Assembly: GCF_000768675.1 (NCBI RefSeq)
Contig: NZ_AVPI01000015.1
Coordinates: 1 to 39,884 of the forward strand
Direction: 5' to 3'
Length of the DNA: 39,884 nt
Source: Knoellia flava TL1
GTDB lineage: Bacteria; Actinomycetota; Actinomycetes; Actinomycetales; Dermatophilaceae
Part shown: piece by piece, positions 32,839 through 39,884 of the stretch
How positions within the stretch are numbered: the stretch's first letter is position 1
Layout: every line of letters begins with the position of its first letter
Notes under the pieces: generated by a model
Told to the model about the DNA's origin: nothing
What the model saw: only the letters and a program-made list of their open reading frames with translations
The model's database searches: none
Made by a program: the position numbers and the translations under genes

Positions 32839-32903
32839 CCCTTCATGCTGTCTCAGGCGGGTAGTGCCGCCCGCCGCGACACGCCCTGTTCATCCGATCC
32901 ACA

Positions 32904-32929
32904 GTGCGTCACTCCGCCGCGTGCGGCCC
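32904..32929 (+). repeat. Island direct repeat, copy 3
   Basis: Begins GTGCGTCACTCCGCCGCGTG and continues with CGGCCC. It lies between the divergent starts of the GIY-YIG and PD-(D/E)XK genes. Confidence 0.75.
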
Positions 32930-33017
32930 GTGCCTCGTCGGCCGCTTGATGCTTTGGCAAGCCGACGTCGGTGGTCCCTGACACACTGCTGGAACGCGGG
33001 ATGGAAGGGAGAGGCCA

Positions 33018-33956
33018 GTGCTGCCAGACGACCCAGCAGACTTGATCCTTGGCAAGACGTACGGCTCGGAGGGAACCGCTCAGCGCTATCTGTGCGCATT
33101 GTTGATCAGTGGCTCTTCGTACGGGTATCACAAGTCTTGGGCACTAACGGAGCGAGGTGCTCGGTTTGTCGCTGGCCTGTACTCGCGGAAGTTCGGTAAC
33201 CCACCACCCGGCCTGCCGCAGTTCTGGAATGAGATGAATCTGCGGGCCGTAGGGGCCCACGACGAGCAAGCGGTCGACTATGGGTTCATCTGGCCGGAGG
33301 TCCATTTCTTGGTCGAGTTGAAGACCCTAGGCAGTTCGCATCGCCCGGGCCAACTCACCGAGTACCTCGTGAGAGCACGCCATCACAACCCCGGCCCAAG
33401 CATTGACCTGCTGTACCTCACCCAGCCGATGGCGGCTGCAATCCCCGATGACATGCCGGAGCGTTGCCGCTTCGCGCACCTCACTTGGCTCGAAGCTATG
33501 GAAGTTGCCAACGAGGTATGGGCCGACTCAACGGATCCGAGAGAGGTACGCTGCCTGGCGCTGCTGAGGGAACACTTGGACCGAGAAGGGGCGTTGGCTG
33601 CAGGGCCGACCCCGACGAAGAGGACCACGGCAGGTGAGGCCGCAACGGCCAATGACTTGCCCGAGGAGTGGGAGCAAGTTCTTCATGGGGCCGTCCTAGC
33701 AGCCGCCCAGGCAGCCGCGGGCAGAAGGACCGCCGTCGATGTTCCGGAAGCGCTGGTGACCGATAGCGCCATTGCTGCCCGTCTGCGCCAAGTCAGGGGG
33801 CTGCTTGAGGACCGCATCGACGGAGACGCTCGACTCGCTGGAGTGAAGGTCTGGGAGTGGACGTCGCGAACTGGTGGACGCGCCTACACCGAGGTCGGCG
33901 AGCGCGTCGGAGTAGAGCTGCGGCTCACGCCACCGAGTACCCGCACTCCTGTCTGA
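33018..33956 (+). CDS. PD-(D/E)XK nuclease-like protein
   Basis: 312 residues from a GTG at 33018 with a GGAAGGGAGAGG purine run upstream. A restriction-nuclease core is visible: Asp87 (AVDYGFIW), Glu100-Leu-Lys102 (HFLVELKTLG) and Gln112 in GQLTEYL, as in many PD-(D/E)XK proteins. The C-terminal half (about 205-312) is unlike any fold I know. Cytosolic, no signal. No methyltransferase is nearby, so a classical restriction-modification role is not supported; an independent nuclease that recognises invading DNA is a guess. Flanked by repeat copies 3 and 4. Confidence 0.72.
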   Translation: MLPDDPADLILGKTYGSEGTAQRYLCALLISGSSYGYHKSWALTERGARFVAGLYSRKFGNPPPGLPQFWNEMNLRAVGAHDEQAVDYGFIWPEVHFLVELKTLGSSHRPGQLTEYLVRARHHNPGPSIDLLYLTQPMAAAIPDDMPERCRFAHLTWLEAMEVANEVWADSTDPREVRCLALLREHLDREGALAAGPTPTKRTTAGEAATANDLPEEWEQVLHGAVLAAAQAAAGRRTAVDVPEALVTDSAIAARLRQVRGLLEDRIDGDARLAGVKVWEWTSRTGGRAYTEVGERVGVELRLTPPSTRTPV

Positions 33957-33983
33957 GGCCAACAACTTGGGCGCCGACCAAAG

Positions 33984-34009
33984 GTGCGTCACACCGCCGC
34001 GAGCCGGCC
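33984..34009 (+). repeat. Island direct repeat, copy 4
   Basis: Begins GTGCGTCACACCGCCGCGAG and continues with CCGGCC. It starts 27 bp after the stop of the PD-(D/E)XK gene. Confidence 0.75.
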
Positions 34010-34123
34010 CTGTTCGATCGTCCAGTGCGGCCGATGCGTGCCGGGTGTCATTTATGTGAGAGCTGTTCTTGCGATCCGCCATCTCGACGTTCAACAGACG
34101 TTCACCCCGAAGGTGCGGCGTCT

Positions 34124-35395
34124 ATGGTCGCAACCGTGGTGGACACCGAGGTGGTCGTGGTGGGTGGAGGGCTCGCGGGCCTCCGCTGCGGATGGCGGCT
34201 TGCGGAGGCGGGCCGCTCGGTCGTCGTCGTCGAGGCGGCGCAGGCAGTCGGCGGCCGCGAGCGCACCGACACGGTAGATGGTTTCCTCCTTGACCGAGGG
34301 TTCCAGGTGCTCAACCCGGCGTACCCGGCGGTTCGCCGGTGGGTGGACCTCGATGCCCTTGAGCTGCGGCCCTTCGGTGCCGGAGTGCTCGTCCGCCGCG
34401 AGCGCGGCCTCACCGAGCTGTCGCATCCGCTGCGGAACCCGGCGGGTCTGTTGGCGACGTTGCGTAGCGGACTGCTCACCCCTCGGGGTGTGGCCGCCAT
34501 GGTGCGCTGGGTGGGGCCGGCGCTGGCCGCCCCGCGCCGTGTGGTCGACGGCCCGGATCGGTCGTTGAGCGAGGGCCTGGACCGCGTGGGGCTGGCTGGC
34601 CCGCTGCGCGATGAGGTCATCGAGCCCTTCCTCGCTGGGGTGCTCGCCGAGGACCGGGGAGAGACCTCGGAGGCCTTTGCGAAGCTGCTTGTGCGGATGT
34701 TCGCGCTGGGTGTGCCTGGCTTGCCGGCACGCGGCATCCGGGCGCTGCCCGAGCAGTTGGCTGCCGCGGCCGTGCGGGCCGGGGCCGACCTCCGGCTGGG
34801 CGAGGCGGTCGTCGAGGTGAGCGGCGGGGTGTCCAGCGCGGTCCTCCGACTGGCCGGTGGCGAGCGTTTGGCGGCTCGCGCGGCCGTGGTGGCGGTCGGC
34901 CCGGAGGCCGTGGGCGGGCTGCTCGAGGTGCCGCCGCTGCGGACCCGGGGCCTGCAGACGTGGTGGTTCGCGGCGGGCGAGCCCCCGACGGCATCGACCA
35001 TGATTGCGGTCGACGGCCGGCGCCGAGGGCCGGTCGTCAACACTGCGGTGATGACGAATTGCGCTCCGGAGCTGGCGCCGCCGGGTCGGCACCTCGTGCA
35101 GGCCACCTGCCTCCTGCCGGCCTCGGCAGACGCGGCCGCGACAGAGGCGCAGGTGCGTCGGCAGGTGGGCGAGATCTACGGCGTCGACACCTCGGGGTGG
35201 CAGCTGGTGCACCGCCACGACATCCGGCACGCACTGCCGGCCCAACCGCCCCCGCTGCGCACGACGTCGCCGGCACGGGTCTCGCCGTCGGTCTACGTGT
35301 GCGGCGACCACTGTGACACCGCGTCGATCCAGGGGGCGCTCGTCTCCGGACACCGCGTCGCCGGTGCTGTGCTTGCGGACCTCGCGTCGGCATGA
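34124..35395 (+). CDS. FAD-dependent oxidoreductase (amine oxidase/phytoene-desaturase-like)
   Basis: 423 residues from the ATG at 34124. The dinucleotide motif VVVVGGGLAGLRCGWRLAEAGRSVVVVEA is at the N-terminus with VGGRERT following, and a C-terminal FAD motif is seen in VYVCGDHCDTASIQGALVSGHRVAGAVL. This layout is that of flavin amine oxidases and protoporphyrinogen/carotenoid oxidoreductases. Substrate unknown. Its GC content is high like the left half of the window, unlike its PHP-ATPase neighbour, so it may be an older resident or come from a similar genome. It stands alone between copies 4 and 5 of the repeat. Confidence 0.87.
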   Translation: MVATVVDTEVVVVGGGLAGLRCGWRLAEAGRSVVVVEAAQAVGGRERTDTVDGFLLDRGFQVLNPAYPAVRRWVDLDALELRPFGAGVLVRRERGLTELSHPLRNPAGLLATLRSGLLTPRGVAAMVRWVGPALAAPRRVVDGPDRSLSEGLDRVGLAGPLRDEVIEPFLAGVLAEDRGETSEAFAKLLVRMFALGVPGLPARGIRALPEQLAAAAVRAGADLRLGEAVVEVSGGVSSAVLRLAGGERLAARAAVVAVGPEAVGGLLEVPPLRTRGLQTWWFAAGEPPTASTMIAVDGRRRGPVVNTAVMTNCAPELAPPGRHLVQATCLLPASADAAATEAQVRRQVGEIYGVDTSGWQLVHRHDIRHALPAQPPPLRTTSPARVSPSVYVCGDHCDTASIQGALVSGHRVAGAVLADLASA

Positions 35396-35804
35396 TGGCG
35401 CGCCGCCGCGTTGGCCGCCAGCGGTGCGGGAAATCGCCGCGTGCCGGCCTCTGGATGTGGGTATCGCCTGCGAGGTTTTCCCATGGACTGGGGATGTCGT
35501 CGAGGCGTCGGTCCGACCGCGCCGCGCCGTTCGCGCCGTAGCGCTTGTTGCGATAGTTGCGTTCGCGGCCGTACCGGCGGTCCGATAACCGGTCGTCGAG
35601 TGGTGGATTGGACAAGGCAGACTAGGTGACTTTTCGCCTCGAACAACTTCTTCGCCCTGTCGCGCCGTCTGTGACACCAACGGGCTGAGCCTCGCTCGCA
35701 AGGTCTTTCCTTGGCGAGGTCGAGCTAGCCCACTCCGCCGCAAGTCGGTCCCGCTCCGTCGATTGTGAGGTGGGTGCACCCGCAGAGTGGCCGCGCAGGG
35801 CAGA
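35396..35804. other. 409-bp gap, possible gene remnant and weak repeat copy
   Basis: No convincing gene. On the minus strand from about 35615 to 35400 the reading NPPLDDRLSDRRYGRERNY and LDDIPSPWENLAG looks protein-like, but the frame then runs into the antisense of the FAD gene, so it is at best a fragment of a lost gene. The weak island-repeat copy is at 35725-35751. Confidence 0.35.
35725..35751 (+). repeat. Island direct repeat, degenerate copy 5
   Basis: Shares the 11-base core CACTCCGCCGC and about 18 of 27 positions with the consensus. Same orientation and a comparable place, between the FAD gene and the second GIY-YIG gene. Confidence 0.45.
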
Positions 35805-36626
35805 TCAGTTGATATTGAGGCCGAAGGTGCGAGTCAGCAGCTTGTTCTTCCAGTAGGACTCGATCTGCTCGATCGTGGCGTCGGGGGTGTTCTCGTCGAC
35901 TACCTCAAGCACCGACACCTGGTATCGACGTCGGCCATCGGATGCGGATCTCCGGAGGCCGACGTTTCCGCCATGCCCGTCGGTCGCGTACTGGACCCAG
36001 CGGCCATACAGGCTGTCTGCGCCCTTGGCCGATCCGACGTACTGCTGTCCGGAATCTAGGTCGACCAGAAGGTATACACCTTTGACGCTGCGAAGGACCT
36101 GCTGCCAGCCGTTTGGGAGTGTAGGGATGTCGTTGATGGGCCTCACGAATTCACGGAAGCCGGGGAAACGAGGTTCATACTGCTCGGCGATCTCGACTAC
36201 TGGCTTGGGTTGCTTCACTGCGCGCTGTACCCAGCTCCTCGTCCCAGCGCCCCAGTCGATGACGACTCGGTCGATGTAGTCGACCAAGAGGTCCGTGAGG
36301 GTCAGGTCGTAGCGGAAGTGCCCAGTGATATCGAGGCTGAGAAGCTCGTCAGTGCTACCAAGCGGGCAGAGATCGACCGAGTTGACGCGGTAGATCCCGA
36401 CGAAGACCGTCTTCTGCGCCTCAGTGACGACGAACTCAGCGAGTAAGCCGCCGATCGGAAACCTGTCCTTGCTCTGCACGCTCTGGTAGCTCTCGAACCT
36501 TGAACGGTCGTTCCGCCAGGCTTCGTACATCCGACCGCGCCCCAGCCTGCCGTCCTGATGCCTGACCAAGCGCACCTCATTGCTGTCGATCGCTTCAAGA
36601 GACAGTAGATCGTTGAACGTCAGCAA
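35805..36626 (-). CDS. GIY-YIG nuclease with unknown N-terminal domain
   Basis: 273 residues from a TTG at 36626 (GGAGAT upstream). The C-terminal 90 residues are a full GIY-YIG domain: KGVYLLVD (182-189), QQYVGSAKG (194-202), Arg209 in YGRW, a His in DGHGGN, and Glu256 in IEQIESYWKNKLLTR, ending GLNIN as in many family members. The first 180 residues (VRLVRHQDGRLGRGRMYEAWRN; FPIGGLLAEFVVTEAQKTVFVGIYRV) form a separate beta-rich domain that I do not recognise; it may bind the target. Not similar to the GIY-YIG protein at 32326. Confidence 0.82.
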   Translation of the reverse strand: MLTFNDLLSLEAIDSNEVRLVRHQDGRLGRGRMYEAWRNDRSRFESYQSVQSKDRFPIGGLLAEFVVTEAQKTVFVGIYRVNSVDLCPLGSTDELLSLDITGHFRYDLTLTDLLVDYIDRVVIDWGAGTRSWVQRAVKQPKPVVEIAEQYEPRFPGFREFVRPINDIPTLPNGWQQVLRSVKGVYLLVDLDSGQQYVGSAKGADSLYGRWVQYATDGHGGNVGLRRSASDGRRRYQVSVLEVVDENTPDATIEQIESYWKNKLLTRTFGLNIN

Positions 36627-36742
36627 GGTTCATCTCCAAAGTCGCTACCCCTGCGACAGCCAACCACGGGGCTCTCCAAGTTCCGTCAGCCATATCTACG
36701 TCAACCAGCCGCGTGTCCAAACGGGTTACACGAGCTGTGGCG

Positions 36743-38143
36743 TCAGCCGACCTCTTCTATAACGCTTGCGGCCTGGCGGTCGGAACCGTCGCCTTGATCC
36801 GGGCCGTCCTGTGACGAGTAGTCGGTGGACACCAAGCTGGACGGCTGGATCGGCTCGCGCTCCTCCGAAACGGTGGGGCTCTCCGGGCGGAGCTTGGGCG
36901 GGGTCGCGGACCAGGTCTTCAAGTCGCCAAGGACGTTTGCGTAGAAGGCGTCGACTGCAGTGAGAACAGAGTCGATGAAAGCCCCACGGCCGCGGCCACG
37001 CTTGGTCCCCAACGGGCTGGTCAGCGCCACTCGGAACGATCGGATCTCCTTGGCGGGATCGCTCACAAGCAGGCCCGGGTTTTCGCGCACCGCCCGCAGC
37101 AACTCAGCGCTGGACGAACCGCGAGAGTGCGCGGTCATGCACTCGATGCGGGTGGTCTCGGGGGCGTTCTTCAACTGACGGATGAGCCAGTTGACCCGGG
37201 TGGTGGGTCGCCCTTCGCGTGGGGCATCGATGTCTACGTGACAGGTGATCTGGCCGGCGCGGAGGTCAGCGGTGATGACCAGATGACCCGCGGTGTCCGG
37301 GACCCGGATCGTGCCGGACAGCTGCCCGGTGCCTGCCAACTGCTGGGTCAGCGCGGACGCTCTCAGTGAAGGGTCGGCCAGCTCCTTGCGAGACAGGACG
37401 GGGACGACCTCGGTGCCCAGACGACGTCCCAGGCTCAGGCTGGTGAATCGCAGGAGAGCATCGAAGCGGGACACCACGGTTGGGAGGTTCTTGTCGGTTG
37501 CTCGCAGCGTGGCGGTGGCGACAGCGTCGCGGACCCCGGTCCAGGACTCGCCCATGTCATCGAACTCGAGCGCTCCACTTCGGGTGTGCTCGAGGTAGCG
37601 GATGAGCTCCCCCAGGATCCACGCCTGGTCCGGGTCCGCGACGCCACGGAACTCCTTCTGCATGACCGCCTCGGCGAGCACCTGCGACCAGGAAAGATGG
37701 CGCAGCTCGACCTTCCGGAGCTTGCGCTTGTCCACCTTGGTCGGGTGCTGTCCGGCGATGGCGGGAATCTCGTTGCTGATCGTCAGGAGTGCGTCGAATC
37801 CCTGCTCACGAGCCACGTCGAGGTAGTTCTCGAGCTGCTCGGTCGTGAGCTCATTGCTTCCGGTCTTGACCTCTACCAGTGCGGTCCATGTCTTAGTGCC
37901 TCGCGAAACCCTGATGAGACCGTCCGGGAAGACCTTCTTCTCGCCGAGCATGAAGGGCACTTCGATGTAGCACTCCACCGCTCCGGCGGGCGCCCCCAGC
38001 GGCTTCAGAAGAGCGCGATTGAACTCCTTGACCGCGCCAAGAACAGCCAACAGTGCCGATGTCGCTCGACGCTCTTGCTCCTCCGCCCCGTTGATGCCTG
38101 ACGTTGGGATGAGGCGCGCTTCGTGCCAGGACTGCTCGGCCAT
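36743..38143 (-). CDS. PD-(D/E)XK nuclease-like protein, larger
   Basis: 466 residues. The N-terminal domain has the nuclease core: Glu61 (YIEVPF), Asp74 (FPDGLIRV), Glu91-Val-Lys93 (ALVEVKTG) and Gln103 in TTEQLENYLDVAREQGFDALLTISN, typical of PD-(D/E)XK. The central part (about 200-330) is of mixed fold, including a strand-rich stretch SGTIRVPDTAGHLVITADLRAGQITCHVDIDAP. The C-terminal 70 residues are Ser/Pro/Asp-rich and probably disordered. It is the last gene of the island on this side and is divergent from the NmrA-like gene. Function in DNA defence or repair is inferred from the fold and company. Confidence 0.75.
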   Translation of the reverse strand: MAEQSWHEARLIPTSGINGAEEQERRATSALLAVLGAVKEFNRALLKPLGAPAGAVECYIEVPFMLGEKKVFPDGLIRVSRGTKTWTALVEVKTGSNELTTEQLENYLDVAREQGFDALLTISNEIPAIAGQHPTKVDKRKLRKVELRHLSWSQVLAEAVMQKEFRGVADPDQAWILGELIRYLEHTRSGALEFDDMGESWTGVRDAVATATLRATDKNLPTVVSRFDALLRFTSLSLGRRLGTEVVPVLSRKELADPSLRASALTQQLAGTGQLSGTIRVPDTAGHLVITADLRAGQITCHVDIDAPREGRPTTRVNWLIRQLKNAPETTRIECMTAHSRGSSSAELLRAVRENPGLLVSDPAKEIRSFRVALTSPLGTKRGRGRGAFIDSVLTAVDAFYANVLGDLKTWSATPPKLRPESPTVSEEREPIQPSSLVSTDYSSQDGPDQGDGSDRQAASVIEEVG

Positions 38144-38394
38144 GTGGTGATGCCCCCGGTTGGTGCGAGTGTGATTTGCGCACCGTACCGACTCTTACCG
38201 TGAATGACTTGCACCTTTGCCGTAACGGCTACACATCGCAATGAGACTCGACAGGGTTCGATGCGCCCTCGGCCGATCGGCGACCCGGGCAATGGTTGGT
38301 GATGGGCCCGCTGGAGTCGGGTGCAAGTGAGGCTCAAGAACCCGCCGTCACTGTCGTGGACAACAGCTCACACCGTCCACGACAGGAGTCACCG
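38144..38394. other. Divergent gap at the right edge of the island
   Basis: 251 bp. The left part (about 38165-38250) is less GC-rich and could hold promoters. The right part carries the inverted repeat at 38351-38385. No gene is seen. Confidence 0.4.
38351..38385. promoter_or_regulatory. Large palindrome overlapping the ribosome site of the NmrA-like gene
   Basis: CTGTCGTGGAC (38351-38361) and GTCCACGACAG (38375-38385) are perfect 11-bp complements with a 13-base spacer. The right arm ends inside the CAGGAG ribosome site of the gene starting at 38395. It could be an operator for an unseen repressor or a hairpin that hides the ribosome site. Confidence 0.7.
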
Positions 38395-39369
38395 ATGTCT
38401 GTCCCCGCCCACCCCACGATCCTCGTTCTCGGCTCGACTGGCCTCATGGGCCGCGAGGTCGTTCGGTCGCTCAACGGGCGCGGCGTCAGCCCGCGAGTGC
38501 TCGTTCGCGACCCGGGCCGTCTCCGCCCCACGGACCGCGTCGAGATCCACCGAGGCGACCTCCGCGACCCCGCCTCCCTCCGCGAAGCCATGCGAGGCGT
38601 CGACGCCGTCTTCCACATCTCCCCGCACGAGGCCGACGAGGTCGAGCTGACCCGCACCGCCCTCGACGCCGTCGAGGCCGAAGGCGCCCGCCTCGTCTTC
38701 TCCGGAATCCACATCGACGCCTCCAACCGCCTCGCCAAGTGGGTCATGCGCACCGTCTACGGTCGACTCCTCCCGCGCTACCGCGGCAAGATCGCCATCG
38801 GCCATCTCGTCGAGACCTCGAACACCAACCCGGTCATGCTCGGCGTCGGCAATTTCATGCAGTGCGACGAGGTCCTCCTCGACGTCATCCGCGACGGCCA
38901 GTTCGTCCTCCCGACCCACCCGAAGGGCCTCAACCGCGTCGACCTGCGCGACCTCGGAGACATCGCCGCCAACGTCCTGCTCGACCCGACCGTCCCCTCC
39001 GGCGCCTACCCCGTCTGCGGCCCACGCTCCCTCACCGGCCAAGAGTGCGCCGCCACGTGGTCCGACGCCCTCGGCACACCTGTCGAGTACGTCGGCGATG
39101 ACGACGCGGCCATCGACGCCGCCCTCACCGCCCACCTCACCGCCTACCGCCTCGAGGACTGGAAGTCGTCCTTCAAGGCCCTGCGCGGCTTCGCCGTGAA
39201 GACCAAGCAGTCCGAGCTCGACGCCACGACGAGACTTCTCGGTCACCCACCGACCGACTTCACCGAGTTCGTCCGCCGCATCGTTGACGAGCACGGACTC
39301 GCGCCGACGACGCACACGGGAGCGGACGGCATACCGGCCGCTTCGCAGACGGAAGGGGCACTGCGATGA
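38395..39369 (+). CDS. NmrA-like NAD(P)-binding oxidoreductase
   Basis: 324 residues from the ATG at 38395 (CAGGAG upstream). A Rossmann start ILVLGSTGLMGREVVRSLNGRGV with Gly-x2-Gly-x2-Gly, then VEIHRGDLRDPASLREAMRGVDAVFHISP, matches the atypical SDR group that includes NmrA sensors and quinone reductases such as QorB. No Tyr-x3-Lys pair is obvious, so a redox-sensing or non-classical role is possible. The stop overlaps the next start as ATGA, coupling it to a hemerythrin protein, which suggests oxygen or nitric-oxide stress. Confidence 0.85.
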   Translation: MSVPAHPTILVLGSTGLMGREVVRSLNGRGVSPRVLVRDPGRLRPTDRVEIHRGDLRDPASLREAMRGVDAVFHISPHEADEVELTRTALDAVEAEGARLVFSGIHIDASNRLAKWVMRTVYGRLLPRYRGKIAIGHLVETSNTNPVMLGVGNFMQCDEVLLDVIRDGQFVLPTHPKGLNRVDLRDLGDIAANVLLDPTVPSGAYPVCGPRSLTGQECAATWSDALGTPVEYVGDDDAAIDAALTAHLTAYRLEDWKSSFKALRGFAVKTKQSELDATTRLLGHPPTDFTEFVRRIVDEHGLAPTTHTGADGIPAASQTEGALR

Positions 39370-39884
39370 AGCAGCTCGACCTCCCCGGCCAGACGCACGT
39401 CGCCGAGGGCCCGCTCGACCACACCGGCATGTACGTCATGCACCACGCCTTCCGCCGCGACCTCGCGCGGTTCGCTGCAGCCGCGACCGCGACACCGCTC
39501 GGCGACCTGGACACCTGGGCCGCCCTCAGCGCGAGGTGGGACCGGTTCTGCCACGTCCTCCACGAGCACCACCACGCCGAGGACACGCACTACTGGCCCG
39601 TCCTCCACGCAGCCGTCAGCGCTCGCGGCACCGACTCTGACCGCGCGGAGGTCACCGCGATGAGCGACGAGCACGCCGAAATCGACCCCGCCCTCGCCGC
39701 CCTCACCACCGCCTGGCGCGCCATGGCCGACCACCCCTGCGACGACCACCGCCACGCCCTCGAGATCCGCCTCGCCGGCCTGCGCGAGCTCCTCGGCGCC
39801 CACCTCGAGCACGAGGAGACCGTCGTCCTGCCGCTCGTCCAGCGCGTCATGAACGAGGACGAGATGGCCGGCGTCGAGCTCGCG
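39366..39884 (+). CDS. Hemerythrin-like (HHE) domain protein, cut by window edge
   Basis: 173 codons are open to the end of the window. The ATG at 39366 overlaps the stop of the NmrA-like gene. The iron-site histidines and acids of the HHE fold are visible: LDHTGMYVMHHAFRRDL, LHEHHHAEDTHYWPVL, MSDEHAEIDPAL and LLGAHLEHEETVVLPLVQ. Such proteins bind O2 or NO at a di-iron centre. The C-terminus is missing here. Confidence 0.88.
   Translation, partial: MKQLDLPGQTHVAEGPLDHTGMYVMHHAFRRDLARFAAAATATPLGDLDTWAALSARWDRFCHVLHEHHHAEDTHYWPVLHAAVSARGTDSDRAEVTAMSDEHAEIDPALAALTTAWRAMADHPCDDHRHALEIRLAGLRELLGAHLEHEETVVLPLVQRVMNEDEMAGVELA

Noticed and set aside
35398-35615. A leftward gene starting at 35615
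   Set aside because: The first part looks protein-like, but the frame continues into the antisense of the FAD gene and no family, ribosome site or end supports it.
1-39884. CRISPR arrays and tRNA or rRNA genes
   Set aside because: No regularly spaced repeats with spacers and no tRNA-like T-loop or acceptor patterns were noticed on reading both strands. A covariance search would settle this.

Overview
The window comes from a high-GC actinobacterium. Coding regions have very GC-rich third positions, there are Tat and lipobox signals in typical actinobacterial form, a DUF222/HNH (13E12-type) gene sits behind a mycobacterial-type LexA box, and starts often use GTG or TTG. The gene set fits a soil or environmental Micrococcales-type organism (Intrasporangiaceae would be my guess, as inference only).

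Left part (1 to about 22.9 kb, core-like). A leftward block carries a secreted-protein start cut by the window edge, Tat-exported PhoD, a type IB topoisomerase, a small membrane protein, an SOS-controlled HNH/DUF222 protein, and a tight three-gene unit (copper-storage four-helix protein, SDR oxidoreductase, AlkA-like DNA glycosylase). Next come rightward SRPBCC, luciferase-like oxidoreductase and lipoprotein genes. An unusual protein joins a phage/eCIS-type tail-tube domain to a GNAT acetyltransferase. It is followed by a Tat-lipoprotein intradiol dioxygenase, a 1480-residue secreted subtilase facing a receiver-less winged-helix regulator, a flavin-reductase-like PPOX protein, and a two-gene unit with a caspase-like DUF6345-type protein.

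Accessory part (about 22.9 to 38.3 kb). This looks like a defence-type island. It holds a PD-(D/E)XK-helicase (DUF2075) with a MazG-like pyrophosphohydrolase, a PHP-plus-ABC ATPase (TrlF-like), a gene broken by a mobile element, two different GIY-YIG proteins, two different PD-(D/E)XK proteins and an FAD oxidoreductase. Four near-identical 18-26 bp repeats (28925, 32241, 32904, 33984), all in one orientation, plus two weaker copies, lie between successive genes, which gives the island a cassette-like layout. The mobile element (29359-31852) is an IS481-family element enlarged with three passenger genes (HxlR-SCP2 regulator, SnoaL-like, TfoX-like). It has 22-bp perfect terminal repeats and a GCTAGC target duplication, and removing it restores the reading frame of the interrupted gene.

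Right edge (38.3 kb to end). An NmrA-like oxidoreductase is translationally coupled to a hemerythrin-domain protein that is cut by the window edge.

A second genome-scale signal is the octamer CGGCATAC. I count 22 copies over both strands. None lies between 22869 and 39327, several sit as inverted pairs at gene ends, and it is preserved inside genes through rare codons. It behaves like a DNA-uptake or genome-marking word and its absence outlines the acquired island. I found no tRNA, rRNA or CRISPR array.
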